NCBI RefSeq assembly: GCF_016495865.1
Contig: NZ_CP054706.1
Span: 1,302,001 to 1,366,000 of the forward strand
Direction of reading: 5' to 3'
From: Salicibibacter cibi
GTDB taxonomy: Bacteria; Bacillota; Bacilli; Bacillales; Marinococcaceae
Length of the DNA: 64,000 nucleotides
Part shown: in pieces, positions 7,460 through 17,164 of the stretch
Layout of the letters: every line of letters begins with the position of its first letter
How positions within the stretch are numbered: position 1 is the first letter of the stretch
Translations under genes and position numbers: made by a program
Notes under the pieces: generated by a model
The model's database searches: none
Told to the model about the DNA's origin: nothing
What the model saw: the letters and a program-made list of their open reading frames with translations, nothing else

Positions 7460-8812
7460 ATATTTGTCCAACTTGTACTGCAAATTCTGTCGACTAATAC
7501 CGAGAGATTTTGCTGCTTGGGATACATTGTCTTTGTTCGCTTTCATCGCCTGGAAGATCAAGTTGTGTTCGATGAGGGCTAGGCGCTCCGGCAAGGATTC
7601 TTCCTGATGCAAGTGTTTAGATAATCCTGTATGGGCGGGATATGAATGTGACTGGCGCTCGCGAATATGGGTTGGCAAGTGCTGAATATCAAAAACGGTT
7701 TCCTCGCTTAAAAAATTCATCGACCCTTCAATGATGTGTTCGAGCTCCCGAACGTTTCCCGGCCAGTGATAGCCTCGCAGCACTCTGAAAACTTCATCGG
7801 AAAATTGTTGTACGTTTAAATGAAAGCGGTTATTATATTTTCGTAAAAAAAAGTGTGCGAGCGTGGTCGCATCATCCTCGCGTTCGCGCAACGGGGGAAT
7901 AAACAAACTGACGACGCTTAAGCGGTAATAAAGATCTTTCCGCAAGCGTTCAGCTTCAATCGCTTCCAGCGGGTCTTCATTTAACGTCGCCAGCAAGCGA
8001 ACGTCAAAGGGACGTTCCTTCGCCTCACCGACGCGAGTGACTTTCTTTTCCTGGAGGACGCGCAAAAGCTTAGGCTGCAAATGAAGCGGTAGGGCATTCA
8101 CTTCATCCAAGAGCAATGTTCCGCCATCCGCTTGTTCAAATAAGCCGGGGCGGTCAATCGCACCGGTAAACGCGCCTTTTGCTGTTCCGAACAGAATGCC
8201 TTCCACAAGACTTTCCGGAAGGGCGGCGCAGTTTTGGGTAACGAACGCCTTGCCTTCGCGTTCGCTCTCGTTATGAATGCTTTGTGCGAACAGTTCTTTC
8301 CCGGTACCGGTTTCACCGATAATCATGACGGGAGAAGATGTGCGTGAGGCACGTCGCGCCTGCTCAACGACCTCTAGGAAATTTTGGGACTCTCCGAGTA
8401 AATCCGAAAACTGAAAACGGGTCCCTTCCTCGTTTGTGCGTTTGTCGCGCAGAATTTGTTCCATTTGACTGACATCTTTGGCGATTTCCACGGCGGCGAT
8501 TACTTTATTATTTTCCATTAATGGGTAAACGTGGTTGATCGTCGTGATGATCTCCCCTTTGGCATTAAAATACGTTTGTTTTTTGTTTTCAACGACACGA
8601 GCATAGTTTAAGGCTTGGATGAGCCGGCTTTCTTTTTCGGTGCGAAAGTTAAAGACATCCATAAACGGGCGGTCGGTAAAATCGGAAAAGGTCATTGATT
8701 CAATCGCGCGCATTTTTTCGTTATAAATGAGCGGCTTTCTTTCTTGGTCGATGACCCGTATGCCGAGGTCGAGTTTGTCGAACAATTGCTCATAAATGGA
8801 ATTAGCCATCAT
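7451..8812 (-). CDS. Sigma-54-dependent activator of proline catabolism (RocR/PrdR-like)
   Basis: 453 residues in three parts: an N-terminal PAS-like sensory domain (~1-120), an AAA+ domain (~135-370) and a C-terminal Fis-type helix-turn-helix (~425-450, QAAKSLGISRQNLQYKL). Walker A is GETGTGKE (166-173), the sigma-54 contact loop GAFTGA is intact (203-208) and Walker B is LLLDE. Size and layout match B. subtilis RocR (~460). It lies directly upstream of rocA, which has a sigma-54 promoter and twin upstream sites. It therefore most likely senses proline, P5C or a related amino acid and activates rocA-putB-putP; the effector is inferred. Two adjacent ATG codons follow GGGAGGG. Confidence 0.88.
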   Translation of the reverse strand: MMANSIYEQLFDKLDLGIRVIDQERKPLIYNEKMRAIESMTFSDFTDRPFMDVFNFRTEKESRLIQALNYARVVENKKQTYFNAKGEIITTINHVYPLMENNKVIAAVEIAKDVSQMEQILRDKRTNEEGTRFQFSDLLGESQNFLEVVEQARRASRTSSPVMIIGETGTGKELFAQSIHNESEREGKAFVTQNCAALPESLVEGILFGTAKGAFTGAIDRPGLFEQADGGTLLLDEVNALPLHLQPKLLRVLQEKKVTRVGEAKERPFDVRLLATLNEDPLEAIEAERLRKDLYYRLSVVSLFIPPLREREDDATTLAHFFLRKYNNRFHLNVQQFSDEVFRVLRGYHWPGNVRELEHIIEGSMNFLSEETVFDIQHLPTHIRERQSHSYPAHTGLSKHLHQEESLPERLALIEHNLIFQAMKANKDNVSQAAKSLGISRQNLQYKLDKYSK

Positions 8813-8865
8813 TAGCCCTCCCTTCTAAGAGCATCGTAGCAAAATGTTTTGCGGCTTTCATCCTG

Positions 8866-9816
8866 CTACATTCCTATGTCTTCGATGAAAGTCTGCAGCC
8901 GTTCCTGAAATTCCATCGTCGTCACCGTATACGCTTCCGTATGACCGGCATCCGGGACGATCCATAATTCCGGTTCACCCCCGGCAGCCTCGTAGAGTTC
9001 ATCGGCCATGTCCGTCGGAACGAGCTCATCCTCACTGCCATGGATGAGAAATAAAGGGAGCGTGTTAGCTTTTATTTGCTCAATCGTAGAAGCTTCCGTA
9101 AACGTATATCCGGCCCGAATATTGGTGACGAGACTGGTAATATTCAATAGCGGAAAAGCAGGCAGGCCGTATAAATGCTGCAGTTGATGCGTCAGTTCTT
9201 CTTCCACGGTTGTGTAGGCGCTGTCAGCCACAATCCCCCGAACTTCGTCGGGAAGATCTTCCCCGCTCGCCATTAAAACGGTAGCCGCTCCCATCGATTC
9301 TCCGTGCAAAAGAATGTTTTCAGCATTATGCTCGTCGATGAGCATATCGATCCAGTCAAGATAATCGAGACGGTCATGCCAACCAAAACCGATATAATCG
9401 CCTTCACTTTCCCCGTGCCCCCGTGCGTCCGGTTTTAAGACGTCAAAGCCTTGGTCGTGATAAAATTCCACGTATTCATCCATATTTTCTTTTTGACTGC
9501 GGTACCCATGGGCGAGGATGACGGCATTGCCATCGGAACCCTCAGTCGGCATGAAACTTGCGGCCAATTGCAGATCATCAAAGCTGGTGAGCGCTACCTC
9601 GATTTGTTCTTGCTCGTCATACCAATCTTGTGCCTCTTCAAGCAATTGTTGATCTTCCGGATCAGCCAACGCATCCGTATCCGTATCCTCGCTGTGCAGT
9701 TCAACATCACCGCTCCGCTGCACACTTTCCTGATAAAAATAGTTGCTCGCCAGTAGTAGTCCAACGATCATAATCCCGATAAAGATACCTGAAAAAAGGA
9801 AAATTTTCTTTTTCAT
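8866..9816 (-). CDS. Membrane-anchored alpha/beta hydrolase (YqkD-like)
   Basis: 316 residues. An N-terminal signal anchor (~residues 4-26) and an acidic spacer precede an alpha/beta-hydrolase fold of the serine aminopeptidase S33/YqkD kind. The nucleophile S174 is in HGESMGAA, the probable acid is D263 in GSEDELVP and the base is H292 in DAGHTE; the oxyanion stretch is LAHGYRSQ. It probably faces the outside of the membrane. The exposed domain is very acidic, as in salt-adapted proteins. It is transcribed toward the proline regulator but has no obvious link to it. The start has GGAGGG nine bases upstream. Substrate unknown. Confidence 0.8.
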   Translation of the reverse strand: MKKKIFLFSGIFIGIMIVGLLLASNYFYQESVQRSGDVELHSEDTDTDALADPEDQQLLEEAQDWYDEQEQIEVALTSFDDLQLAASFMPTEGSDGNAVILAHGYRSQKENMDEYVEFYHDQGFDVLKPDARGHGESEGDYIGFGWHDRLDYLDWIDMLIDEHNAENILLHGESMGAATVLMASGEDLPDEVRGIVADSAYTTVEEELTHQLQHLYGLPAFPLLNITSLVTNIRAGYTFTEASTIEQIKANTLPLFLIHGSEDELVPTDMADELYEAAGGEPELWIVPDAGHTEAYTVTTMEFQERLQTFIEDIGM

Positions 9817-10530
9817 GCGTCGGCTCCCTCCTCACGATACGCGTCTGGATTCATTATATCGTTTCTGAAGTGATGAGTTCTATCATCACGCTTGTGCTGC
9901 CGAATTTTATCCGCAGGTCTGATAAAACCAATAGATAATTCCTTTTCAACTCTTTTCATTCTTTGGTTGGTATTTTACGCTAGGGATTAGATCAATCGAA
10001 CGGACGGAGGAATAATGTGAATGAAATAAAGGCACGTACGGATCGGCCGAGCATGGGCTGACGAACATTTCAGCCGGCGCAAAACAGCATAATTCCGACT
10101 ATTCTTCAAATGTGGGCAAGAATAATGTCTTAAATATGGTGGATGAACCTCATGAAACGGGAATGACGGGAACCTTGGCGTCGTCGGTTACCAACGGACG
10201 CAGCTTTCGGATTTGGATTCTTACCAAGCGCTCGCGCCTGCCATGCATCAAGCGTGTACCAAATGCATCCGGAGCATCACGTTTGGCTTCTCCCAATTTC
10301 CCCAGTGTTAGGAGAGAAAATAGAGTGGAATGGGGGTTTACTCTACTCGAGACCTTTATTTAAAAGTTTGGGGTCTTCACTTAATGATTAGGCTACTTGA
10401 CGTAATTATTCAATTGGATGCCTTTGACGACAAGAAACGAATTTAATTGTAACTTCCGAGAATGAATTCATCAACAATAACCGACCGATGTAACTGTCAT
10501 GAACGCAGACACTTTAAGAATCACAACGCC
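9817..10530. other. Gene-poor stretch before alaS
   Basis: About 700 bases without a convincing gene. A weak protein-like reading (DLDSYQALAPAMHQ) occurs near 10215-10260, but it is not supported by a start or ribosome site and I cannot assign it to a family. The stretch may be a decayed gene or plain spacer. Confidence 0.4.
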
Positions 10531-10535
10531 CACCC

Positions 10536-10564
10536 TTGACATCCCACAATAAATCCGATATAAA
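10536..10564 (+). promoter_or_regulatory. Sigma-A promoter of alaS
   Basis: A perfect -35 TTGACA (10536-10541) and -10 TATAAA (10559-10564) are separated by 17 bases. The predicted start, near 10571, gives a ~290-base leader containing the T-box. Confidence 0.85.
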
Positions 10565-10589
10565 GAAAGAAAATAACACATTAACACAA

Positions 10590-10830
10590 ATGAAAGATAC
10601 GTTGATGGAACGAGTAAATCAACCCCTGTTGTACAGAAAAGGGTCTCACGGCTGAGAGGATCCAAACATGGATTGATTGAAGGCTATTCCGGAGTGCAGC
10701 TAACCCCTGCCGTTCGCCGCGTTAAGGCATCCAAGCGAACCATTCGCGATATCGATATAAGCGAATGCGTTAACAAGGGTGGTACCGCGAGTAAATAAAC
10801 AACCTCGTCCCTTTTTTGGGGCGGGGTTTT
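10590..10830 (+). ncRNA. T-box riboswitch leader of alaS
   Basis: The T-box core AAGGGTGGTACCGCG (10775-10789) is followed by an intrinsic terminator (10802-10830), and a long structured stem I region lies upstream. Such leaders bind uncharged tRNA through a specifier codon and through the tRNA 3' end to the T-box, which stabilises an antiterminator. Possible alanine specifiers (GCA, GCT) lie in GTGCAGCT around 10694-10701; which one is used cannot be fixed without folding. The gene controlled is alaS, 29 bases after the terminator. Confidence 0.92.
10802..10830 (+). terminator. Leader terminator of the alaS T-box
   Basis: ACCTCGTCCC (10802-10811) pairs with GGGGCGGGGT (10818-10827) around a T6 loop and is followed by TTT. 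It is the regulated terminator that competes with the T-box antiterminator. Confidence 0.85.
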
Positions 10831-10858
10831 ATATGTGGAAAAAAGGAGGAAAAACGAA

Positions 10859-13498
10859 ATGACACGCTTAACGTCAGCTGACGTGCGTCAGCTTTTTCTT
10901 GATTTTTTTAAAGAAAAAGGCCATGACATAGAACCGAGCGCTTCTCTCGTGCCTCATGCAGACCCCTCGTTGTTGTGGATCAACAGCGGGGTGGCGACGT
11001 TAAAAAAATATTTTGACGGACGAATCGTTCCGGAAAACCCACGGATCGTCAACGTTCAGAAAGCGATTCGGACGAACGATATTGAAAACGTAGGCAAAAC
11101 GGCACGCCATCATACGTTTTTTGAGATGCTAGGCAATTTCTCGATCGGCGATTATTTTAAAAAAGAAGCCATTGCATTTGCATGGGAATTTCTGACCGAT
11201 GAGCGGTGGATCGGATTTGATCCGGAACGCTTATCCGCAACGGTTCATCCGGAGGACGATGAGGCGTACCGTTATTGGAAAGAGGATATTGGGCTTCCGG
11301 AAGAGAGGATCATTCGCCTGGAGGAAAATTTCTGGGATATCGGAGAAGGGCCGAGCGGACCGAACGCAGAAATTTTTTATGATCGTGGGCCTGCTTACGG
11401 CAACGATCCGTCGGACCCGGAACTTTACCCGGGGGGCGAAAACGAACGGTATTTGGAGATTTGGAACCTTGTTTTTTCCCAGTTCAATCACAATCCCGAC
11501 GGGACATACACACCGCTTCCAAATCAAAACATCGATACCGGATTAGGGCTCGAGCGTCTCGTTTCGGTTATTCAGGATACAAAAACAAACTACGAAACCG
11601 ACTTGTTTTTGCCGATAATAAAAGAGACGGAAACGTTGGCGAATGCTTCTTATGGGAAAAAAGAGACGTATGATACGGCTTTTAAAGTCATTGCTGACCA
11701 TATCCGTACTGTTTCGTTCACGATCGCCGACGGAGCTCTTCCGTCAAATGAAGGAAGGGGGTATGTGCAACGCAGGTTGTTGCGGCGCGCGGTTCGTTAT
11801 GCGCAATCGCTCGGTATTCATGATCCGTTCATGTATCGTCTCGTTCCGGTCGTTGCGAGCATTATGGAACGTCACTATCCGAACGTGAAGGAAAAGGAAG
11901 CGTTTATTCAAAAAGTCGTGCGGAATGAGGAAGAGCGTTTTCATGAAACCTTAAGCGATGGATTGGCGATTTTAAATGATTTAATCGCAGGCGCCAAGCA
12001 AGCAGGAGCAACCCAAATCAACGGGGACGATGTCTTCCGCCTTTACGATACGTATGGATTTCCGGTCGATTTGACGGAGGAATACGTAACGGATGCCGGT
12101 CTCCATGTGGATCTTGAAGGATTTGAAAGCGCAATGGAAGCGCAACGGGAACGGGCAAGAGCCGCTCGCAAAGAAGGCGACTCGATGCAAAGCCAAAATG
12201 AGGCGCTTCGTTCGCTTCACGAAACTAGCACATTCGTTGGATATGTACAAGCCGAGATTGCTACGAAAATACAAGCAATCGTGCGAAATGATGCACGTGT
12301 GGAAGCGGCGAGCGCCGGGGAAGAAGCGTTTGTCCTGTTAAAAGAAACTCCTTTTTACGCAGAAAGCGGCGGGCAAGTGGCGGATCAAGGACTACTGTTT
12401 TCCGACGGGGCAAAAGCAGAAGTGATCGATGTCCAACAAGCGCCCAATGGACAACCGTTACATAGGGTAACCGTCGTCGAAGGCACGTTAACAACGGGCA
12501 AGCCGATCACTGCTTCGATCAATGGAAAAGACCGTGCCGCGATTCAAAAAAACCATACTGCCACCCACTTGCTCCATCAAGCGCTAAAAGATGTGCTCGG
12601 CGATCACGTGAATCAAGCAGGATCGTATGTCGGACCGGATCGTTTGCGTTTTGATTTCTCCCATTTTGGACAAGTGTCAAACGCTGAGTTACAGGACATT
12701 GAGGCCATCGTCAATGAAAAAGTCGCTGACGCTACAAAACTGGTTATTGAAGAAACAACCTTGGAAGACGCAAAAGCGAAAGGAGCCATGGCCCTGTTTG
12801 GCGAAAAATATGGCAGCAACGTTCGTGTCGTTCATATCGGGGACTATAGCATTGAACTATGCGGAGGAACACATGTGGCCAACAGCGCAGAGGTTGGCAT
12901 CGTTAAATGGATCTCCGAAACGGGGATTGGCGCCGGTATTCGACGAATTGAAGCCGTTACCGGCCAAGCAGCATACCATTATATCGAGCAGAAACTGCAA
13001 GTATTGGGACTAGTAAAAGAACAGCTGAAAGCAAAATCGACGGAAGACGTTCCTCAAAGAGTGGACCAACTTCAACAGGATGTCCGCGAAAAAGAAAAGG
13101 AAAACGAATCAATCGCGGCAAAATTGGGGAACATGGAGGCTATGCAGTTATTGGACGATGTGCATGATATCAATGGCATCTCGGTGTTGGCGGGTCAACT
13201 GGATAACAGTGATATGGACACCCTTCGAACGACTGCGGACCGGTTAAAACAAAAACTCCCTACAGGAATTATTGTTCTCGGTACAGCGAGAGACGGCAAA
13301 GTCAACATTGTCGCTACGGTGAGCAAAGACTTGGTTTCCGACGGCTATAAGGCCGGCGACATCGTCAAAAAAGTTGCGGCCATTTGTGATGGTGGCGGAG
13401 GAGGCCGTCCGGACATGGCCCAGGCCGGGGGCAAAAGCCCGGAAAAGTTACCGGAAGCGTTGGCAGCGGTCGATGAAATCGTCGCCTCCGTTTCATAA
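10859..13498 (+). CDS. alaS: Alanyl-tRNA synthetase
   Basis: 879 residues, close to the ~878 of B. subtilis AlaRS. It contains the class II catalytic domain (~1-240), tRNA recognition domain, editing domain with HTATH (~565-569) and CGGTH (~667-671) zinc or catalytic motifs, and a C-terminal DHHA1 oligomerisation domain with a glycine-rich stretch ([16 protein letters not shown]). It charges tRNA-Ala and edits Ser/Gly mischarges. The ATG at 10859 follows AAAGGAGG; upstream in-frame GTG codons overlap that site. Expression is governed by the T-box leader. Confidence 0.97.
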   Translation: MTRLTSADVRQLFLDFFKEKGHDIEPSASLVPHADPSLLWINSGVATLKKYFDGRIVPENPRIVNVQKAIRTNDIENVGKTARHHTFFEMLGNFSIGDYFKKEAIAFAWEFLTDERWIGFDPERLSATVHPEDDEAYRYWKEDIGLPEERIIRLEENFWDIGEGPSGPNAEIFYDRGPAYGNDPSDPELYPGGENERYLEIWNLVFSQFNHNPDGTYTPLPNQNIDTGLGLERLVSVIQDTKTNYETDLFLPIIKETETLANASYGKKETYDTAFKVIADHIRTVSFTIADGALPSNEGRGYVQRRLLRRAVRYAQSLGIHDPFMYRLVPVVASIMERHYPNVKEKEAFIQKVVRNEEERFHETLSDGLAILNDLIAGAKQAGATQINGDDVFRLYDTYGFPVDLTEEYVTDAGLHVDLEGFESAMEAQRERARAARKEGDSMQSQNEALRSLHETSTFVGYVQAEIATKIQAIVRNDARVEAASAGEEAFVLLKETPFYAESGGQVADQGLLFSDGAKAEVIDVQQAPNGQPLHRVTVVEGTLTTGKPITASINGKDRAAIQKNHTATHLLHQALKDVLGDHVNQAGSYVGPDRLRFDFSHFGQVSNAELQDIEAIVNEKVADATKLVIEETTLEDAKAKGAMALFGEKYGSNVRVVHIGDYSIELCGGTHVANSAEVGIVKWISETGIGAGIRRIEAVTGQAAYHYIEQKLQVLGLVKEQLKAKSTEDVPQRVDQLQQDVREKEKENESIAAKLGNMEAMQLLDDVHDINGISVLAGQLDNSDMDTLRTTADRLKQKLPTGIIVLGTARDGKVNIVATVSKDLVSDGYKAGDIVKKVAAICDGGGGGRPDMAQAGGKSPEKLPEALAAVDEIVASVS

Positions 13499-13580
13499 TT
13501 TCACCAAATCATGTACAATAAGGTCAAATACAGGAAGCGGGCAATAACGATCCGTGAATTTGATTGCGAGGTGAGAGAGG

Positions 13581-13850
13581 ATGAGCTCAAAAGATAACAC
13601 CGTCCAATTTAATGTACAGGAAGACTCCGCGCAAGCAGACGTCAAAGAAGTTTTGGTCAATGTTCATCAAGCTCTTGAAGAAAAAGGGTATAATCCCATT
13701 AATCAAATCGTCGGGTATTTATTATCCGGGGATCCGGCGTACATTCCGCGACATAACGACGCACGCACGTTGATTCGCCGTCTTGAAAGAGACGAGCTCA
13801 TTGAAGAACTCGTTCGTACGTACTTGCAGAAAGCCAAGCGTCGCGCATGA
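13581..13850 (+). CDS. ireB: IreB family regulatory phosphoprotein (DUF965, YrzL)
   Basis: An 89-residue protein with the signature [32 protein letters not shown], shown here only by its ends: it runs from ~residue 31 to ~61 and is almost invariant in the family. IreB in enterococci is phosphorylated by the IreK Ser/Thr kinase and affects cephalosporin tolerance. In Firmicutes the gene stands between alaS and ruvX, as here. The next gene begins within its last codon (ATGA overlap), so the two are co-translated. Role taken from the family. Confidence 0.93.
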   Translation: MSSKDNTVQFNVQEDSAQADVKEVLVNVHQALEEKGYNPINQIVGYLLSGDPAYIPRHNDARTLIRRLERDELIEELVRTYLQKAKRRA

Positions 13851-14272
13851 AGATTCTCGGTCTGGATGTGGGAGATAAACGAATCGGAGTAGCGATCAGT
13901 GACGCGTTGGGATTGACGGCGCAAGGACTTGAGACAATTGCTGTAAAAGGGCATGAGTCGACGATCGCAAAGATTTTAAAGGTCGTTTGTGAACATGATG
14001 TTGAAAAAATTGTGGTAGGCTTGCCAAAAAATATGAACGGGACGCTAGGCCCTCGTGCAGAAAAATCGCAACAATTTGCTGCTTCCCTTGAAAAGAACGC
14101 AACGATTCCTGTACAGTTTTGGGATGAACGGCTAACGACGAAAGCGGCAGAACGAACGTTAATATCCGCAGATGTGAGCCGCAAAAAACGAAAAAAAGTC
14201 GTTGATAAACTTGCCGCAGTGCTGATCTTACAAGGATACCTTGATCATGCCCATGCGACTAAAATGAGGTGA
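13847..14272 (+). CDS. ruvX: Putative Holliday junction resolvase / pre-16S rRNA nuclease (YqgF/RuvX)
   Basis: 141 residues with the RNase H-like fold of the YqgF family. The first strand [16 protein letters not shown] carries the conserved Asp, [10 protein letters not shown] lies in the middle, and DERLTT carries further acidic active-site residues. In E. coli YqgF matures the 5' end of 16S rRNA; a recombination role has also been proposed. It overlaps ireB by four bases and is followed by yrzB after four bases, so the three are one transcript. Confidence 0.92.
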   Translation: MKILGLDVGDKRIGVAISDALGLTAQGLETIAVKGHESTIAKILKVVCEHDVEKIVVGLPKNMNGTLGPRAEKSQQFAASLEKNATIPVQFWDERLTTKAAERTLISADVSRKKRKKVVDKLAAVLILQGYLDHAHATKMR

Positions 14273-14276
14273 AAAG

Positions 14277-14597
14277 ATGGCCGAAGAAGAAAACGAACGC
14301 GTGATTATTCCCGATGAAGACGGGAATGACCATGTATTTGAAATTCTGTTTACGTTTGATATTGATGAAACAGAGAAGTCCTATATGGTTGTCACCCCCA
14401 TCGTTGAAGAAACGGATGAAGATGAAGAGGTAGAAATTTTTGCCTTTCAATATGAAGAATCAAGTGATGAACCATCAGGATTTGCGCTTTATCCGATTGA
14501 ATCCGATGAAGAATGGGAAATGGTTGAAGAAATGATTGCCACGATGCTCGACGAGGATGAAACCCTTCATGTTGAGGGAGACGACCATAACCACTAA
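14277..14597 (+). CDS. yrzB: DUF1292 protein YrzB
   Basis: 106 residues, very acidic. It has the DUF1292 core (DEDGNDHVFEILFTF and FAFQYEE), a conserved small soluble protein of Firmicutes always found after ruvX. The C-terminus ends in a histidine-containing acidic tail (EGDDHNH). A strong terminator follows. No biochemical function is established. Confidence 0.9.
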   Translation: MAEEENERVIIPDEDGNDHVFEILFTFDIDETEKSYMVVTPIVEETDEDEEVEIFAFQYEESSDEPSGFALYPIESDEEWEMVEEMIATMLDEDETLHVEGDDHNH

Positions 14598-14610
14598 TGA
14601 TGATAGGGAA

Positions 14611-14655
14611 ATACCACCTGGACCGTGATGCATTCACGGACCGGGTATTCTTTTT
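14611..14655 (+). terminator. Terminator after yrzB
   Basis: A long interrupted stem (ATACC and CCGTGA arms, 14611-14628, against TCACGG and GGTAT, 14634-14648) is followed by TTTTT at 14651-14655. It ends the alaS-ireB-ruvX-yrzB transcript. Confidence 0.85.
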
Positions 14656-14702
14656 AATCTGGGGATGATTTTTTCTAAATTATTCTCGAAGAGGAGGTTT
14701 CC

Positions 14703-15851
14703 TTGAACGATAATCAGGAATTGAACGACCAAAAGAAACAACGGGCATTGAATGCGCGAGTGGTACGCCGGATTGTACTTGGGATTGTGCTTGTTTTCGT
14801 TACACTCGTGATCATCGGTTTGGTATCCGGGTATTTCTTCGTTCGGGCAACGATCGCTCCGATGGACGAGCGTGATGATTCAACGATTGAAGTTGAAATA
14901 CCGAATAATTCGTCGATGAGAGACATCGGCGAGGTTTTGGAAGATGAAGGTTTGATCTCCAACAGCGTTTTTTTTCATTATTACTCACGATTGCAAAACG
15001 CATCCGGTTTGCAGGCAGGTGTCTACGAATTGAATCGATCGATGGATCTTGATGAAATCATCGATGCCATGCAAGAAGGGCCGCACAGGGAATCGTATGC
15101 GATTTCTTATACGATTCCGGAAGGGTGGTGGCTGGAAGATATTGCAGCAACAATTGCGGAAGAATCACTTCATGATATAGATGAGGTGATGGATGTGCTC
15201 GATAGCGAGGAATATGCGGAAGGGCTAATTGAAGAACACGAATTATTAAATGAAGAAATTTTAGACGAAGATATACGCTATCCGTTGGAAGGCTATTTAT
15301 TCCCGGCTACGTACGAGTTTTTAGACGAAGACGTTTCGGTTGAATGGATGGTGGAATCCATGTTGCAACAAACCTTTGATATCTACGAACAAGCTGCAGA
15401 TGACGTGGATGGCGAACAAGTAGATGATTTACATGAAGCGTTGACGTTGGCCTCGATTGTGGAACGGGAAGCACAAACAGAGGAAGACCGCAGATTGATC
15501 TCGGGCGTATTGTTCAACCGTCTCGAGGAAGGGATGCCGTTGGAAGTGGATCCGACTGTGGCTTATGCGCAAGGCGAACATCTATACATGACTTCCCTGG
15601 AGGATACGGAGATCGACGATTCGTTTAATACGTATCAAAATGACGGATTGCCTCCCGGGCCGATCGCGAGCCCAGGGGAAGATTCAATAAAAGCTGTTTT
15701 TGAACCCGAGGATACCGATTATCTCTTTTTCTATGCCCGTGTAACCGGAGAGGTCATTTACTCTCAGACGTACGAGGAACATCAGGATGTTCATGAAACC
15801 TATCGGGATGAGTGGATTGATGCACAGGAAGAAGAGGAATCAGGCGAATGA
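14703..15851 (+). CDS. mltG: Endolytic murein transglycosylase MltG
   Basis: 382 residues starting with TTG after AGAGGAGG. One membrane helix (~residues 25-48) is followed by a LysM-like and then a YceG catalytic domain. The catalytic glutamate lies in LASIVEREAQTEEDRR (~residue 255), and FNRLEEGMPLEVDPTVAYA is the family signature. MltG cleaves nascent glycan strands and sets their length at the cell membrane. The extracellular part is strongly acidic. It overlaps yrrM by four bases. Confidence 0.94.
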   Translation: MNDNQELNDQKKQRALNARVVRRIVLGIVLVFVTLVIIGLVSGYFFVRATIAPMDERDDSTIEVEIPNNSSMRDIGEVLEDEGLISNSVFFHYYSRLQNASGLQAGVYELNRSMDLDEIIDAMQEGPHRESYAISYTIPEGWWLEDIAATIAEESLHDIDEVMDVLDSEEYAEGLIEEHELLNEEILDEDIRYPLEGYLFPATYEFLDEDVSVEWMVESMLQQTFDIYEQAADDVDGEQVDDLHEALTLASIVEREAQTEEDRRLISGVLFNRLEEGMPLEVDPTVAYAQGEHLYMTSLEDTEIDDSFNTYQNDGLPPGPIASPGEDSIKAVFEPEDTDYLFFYARVTGEVIYSQTYEEHQDVHETYRDEWIDAQEEEESGE

Positions 15852-16486
15852 ATGCGTATTTAGAGATGCTGCGAAAACAAAATGACCTTCCGGAATTGAA
15901 CGAAATGCGTTCGTACGCGGAAAAAGAAAATGTTCCGATTTTGGAAGAAGAAAGCATGCAGTTGTTATTACAAGTCCTGGCATTGACAAATGCCGAACGC
16001 GTGCTTGAAATCGGAAGCGCGATCGGTTATTCTGCCCTGCGTATGGCATCGGACAGTCGCCATCGAAAAGTAACGACGGTCGAAAGGGAACGGGAACGCT
16101 ACGAACAAGCCCGGTTCTTTTTGGCTCGTTCCGATTATCGACCATCGATTACGTTGCTATATGGTGATGCGTTTGATTATGTTGAAGATATTGCAAAGGG
16201 CCCGTCGTATGACGCATTGTTCGTCGATGCCGCTAAAAGCCATAATCAATCGTTCATCGACACGTTTGCTCCATATGTGAAACGAGGGGGAGTGATCGTC
16301 GTCGATAACGTTTTGTTTAAAGGATGGGCAGCCAATCCGACGGAGGCCCCGAAGCGTTTGCAAAAGCTTGCGAGAAACATTCACGCATTTAATGAATGGT
16401 TTCAAAACCATCCCGACTTCGCTACCAAGTTTCATGCTGTCGGAGATGGACTGGCCGTTGGAATAAAACGGAAAACTCTCTTCTAA
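15848..16486 (+). CDS. yrrM: O-methyltransferase YrrM (class I SAM-dependent)
   Basis: 212 residues of the O-methyltransferase family 3 type. The SAM-binding motif VLEIGSAIGYSALRMA (~55-70), metal-binding DALFVDAAKS and VVDNVLFKG are all present. Bacterial relatives (TrmR) methylate the 5-hydroxyuridine at tRNA position 34, so a tRNA target is plausible. It is coupled to mltG by an ATGA overlap, as in B. subtilis. The peptidase and uridine kinase genes that follow yrrM in B. subtilis (yrrN, yrrO, udk) are absent; greA comes next. Confidence 0.9.
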   Translation: MNAYLEMLRKQNDLPELNEMRSYAEKENVPILEEESMQLLLQVLALTNAERVLEIGSAIGYSALRMASDSRHRKVTTVERERERYEQARFFLARSDYRPSITLLYGDAFDYVEDIAKGPSYDALFVDAAKSHNQSFIDTFAPYVKRGGVIVVDNVLFKGWAANPTEAPKRLQKLARNIHAFNEWFQNHPDFATKFHAVGDGLAVGIKRKTLF

Positions 16487-16529
16487 CAAACAAATTTACG
16501 TGTTTTAGCTTAAATTGGAGAAAAAAGAA

Positions 16530-16558
16530 TTGTATTTTTTTAATGACCTGCGTATGAT
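16530..16558 (+). promoter_or_regulatory. Sigma-A promoter of greA
   Basis: A -35 TTGTAT (16530-16535) and -10 TATGAT (16553-16558) with 17-base spacing lie 66 bases before the greA start. Confidence 0.65.
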
Positions 16559-16623
16559 AGAGCAAAGAAAATCAACATATTGCTTCTGATTATGTTTTCA
16601 CCTTAGGTGGAGGAGTGAAGAAA

Positions 16624-17097
16624 ATGGCGGAACCAAAAAAATATTACATGACACAAGATGGCCTGACTAAGTTGGAAGAGGAATTGGACTATCTGAAAAC
16701 AACGAGACGGCAAGAAGTCGTTGAACGAATAAAAGTAGCTCGGGACTTTGGCGATTTATCCGAGAACTCGGAGTATGATGCGGCCAAAGATGATCAAGCA
16801 TTCGTGGAAGGGCGGATTGTACAAATTGAAAATATGATTCGAAATTCTGTTATTATTGAAGATAACGGAGATACGAATGAGGTCAATCTGGGAAAGTCCG
16901 TTACTTTTAAAGAATTGCCGGATGGGGATGAAGAAATATATACAATCGTCGGAAGCGCTGAATCCGATCCGTTGGAAGGGAAAATTTCAAATGATTCCCC
17001 GATGGCAAAAAGCTTGTTGGGCCGCCGTGTCGGTGAACAAGTAACGGTAAGCACCCCCGGCGGAGATATGGAAGTGGAAATCGTCAATATTCAATAA
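16624..17097 (+). CDS. greA: Transcription elongation factor GreA
   Basis: 157 residues, the standard length. An N-terminal coiled coil (~1-75) carries the acidic tip residues in [13 protein letters not shown], which reach RNA polymerase's active site to stimulate cleavage of backtracked RNA. A C-terminal FKBP-like domain follows ([18 protein letters not shown]). ATG at 16624 is chosen over the GTG at 16615 because GGAGG lies at proper distance only from the ATG. Own promoter present. Confidence 0.96.
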   Translation: MAEPKKYYMTQDGLTKLEEELDYLKTTRRQEVVERIKVARDFGDLSENSEYDAAKDDQAFVEGRIVQIENMIRNSVIIEDNGDTNEVNLGKSVTFKELPDGDEEIYTIVGSAESDPLEGKISNDSPMAKSLLGRRVGEQVTVSTPGGDMEVEIVNIQ

Positions 17098-17164
17098 AGC
17101 ATCGTTTTTTCCCGTATGGTATCGGACAAGGAATGTAACCAGTATAAGTAAAAAGGTGATTGCA

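Noticed and set aside
10112..10363. Possible 83-codon gene upstream of the alaS leader
   Set aside because: No ribosome site, no family resemblance, and a neighbouring frame looks equally protein-like; at most a decayed gene.
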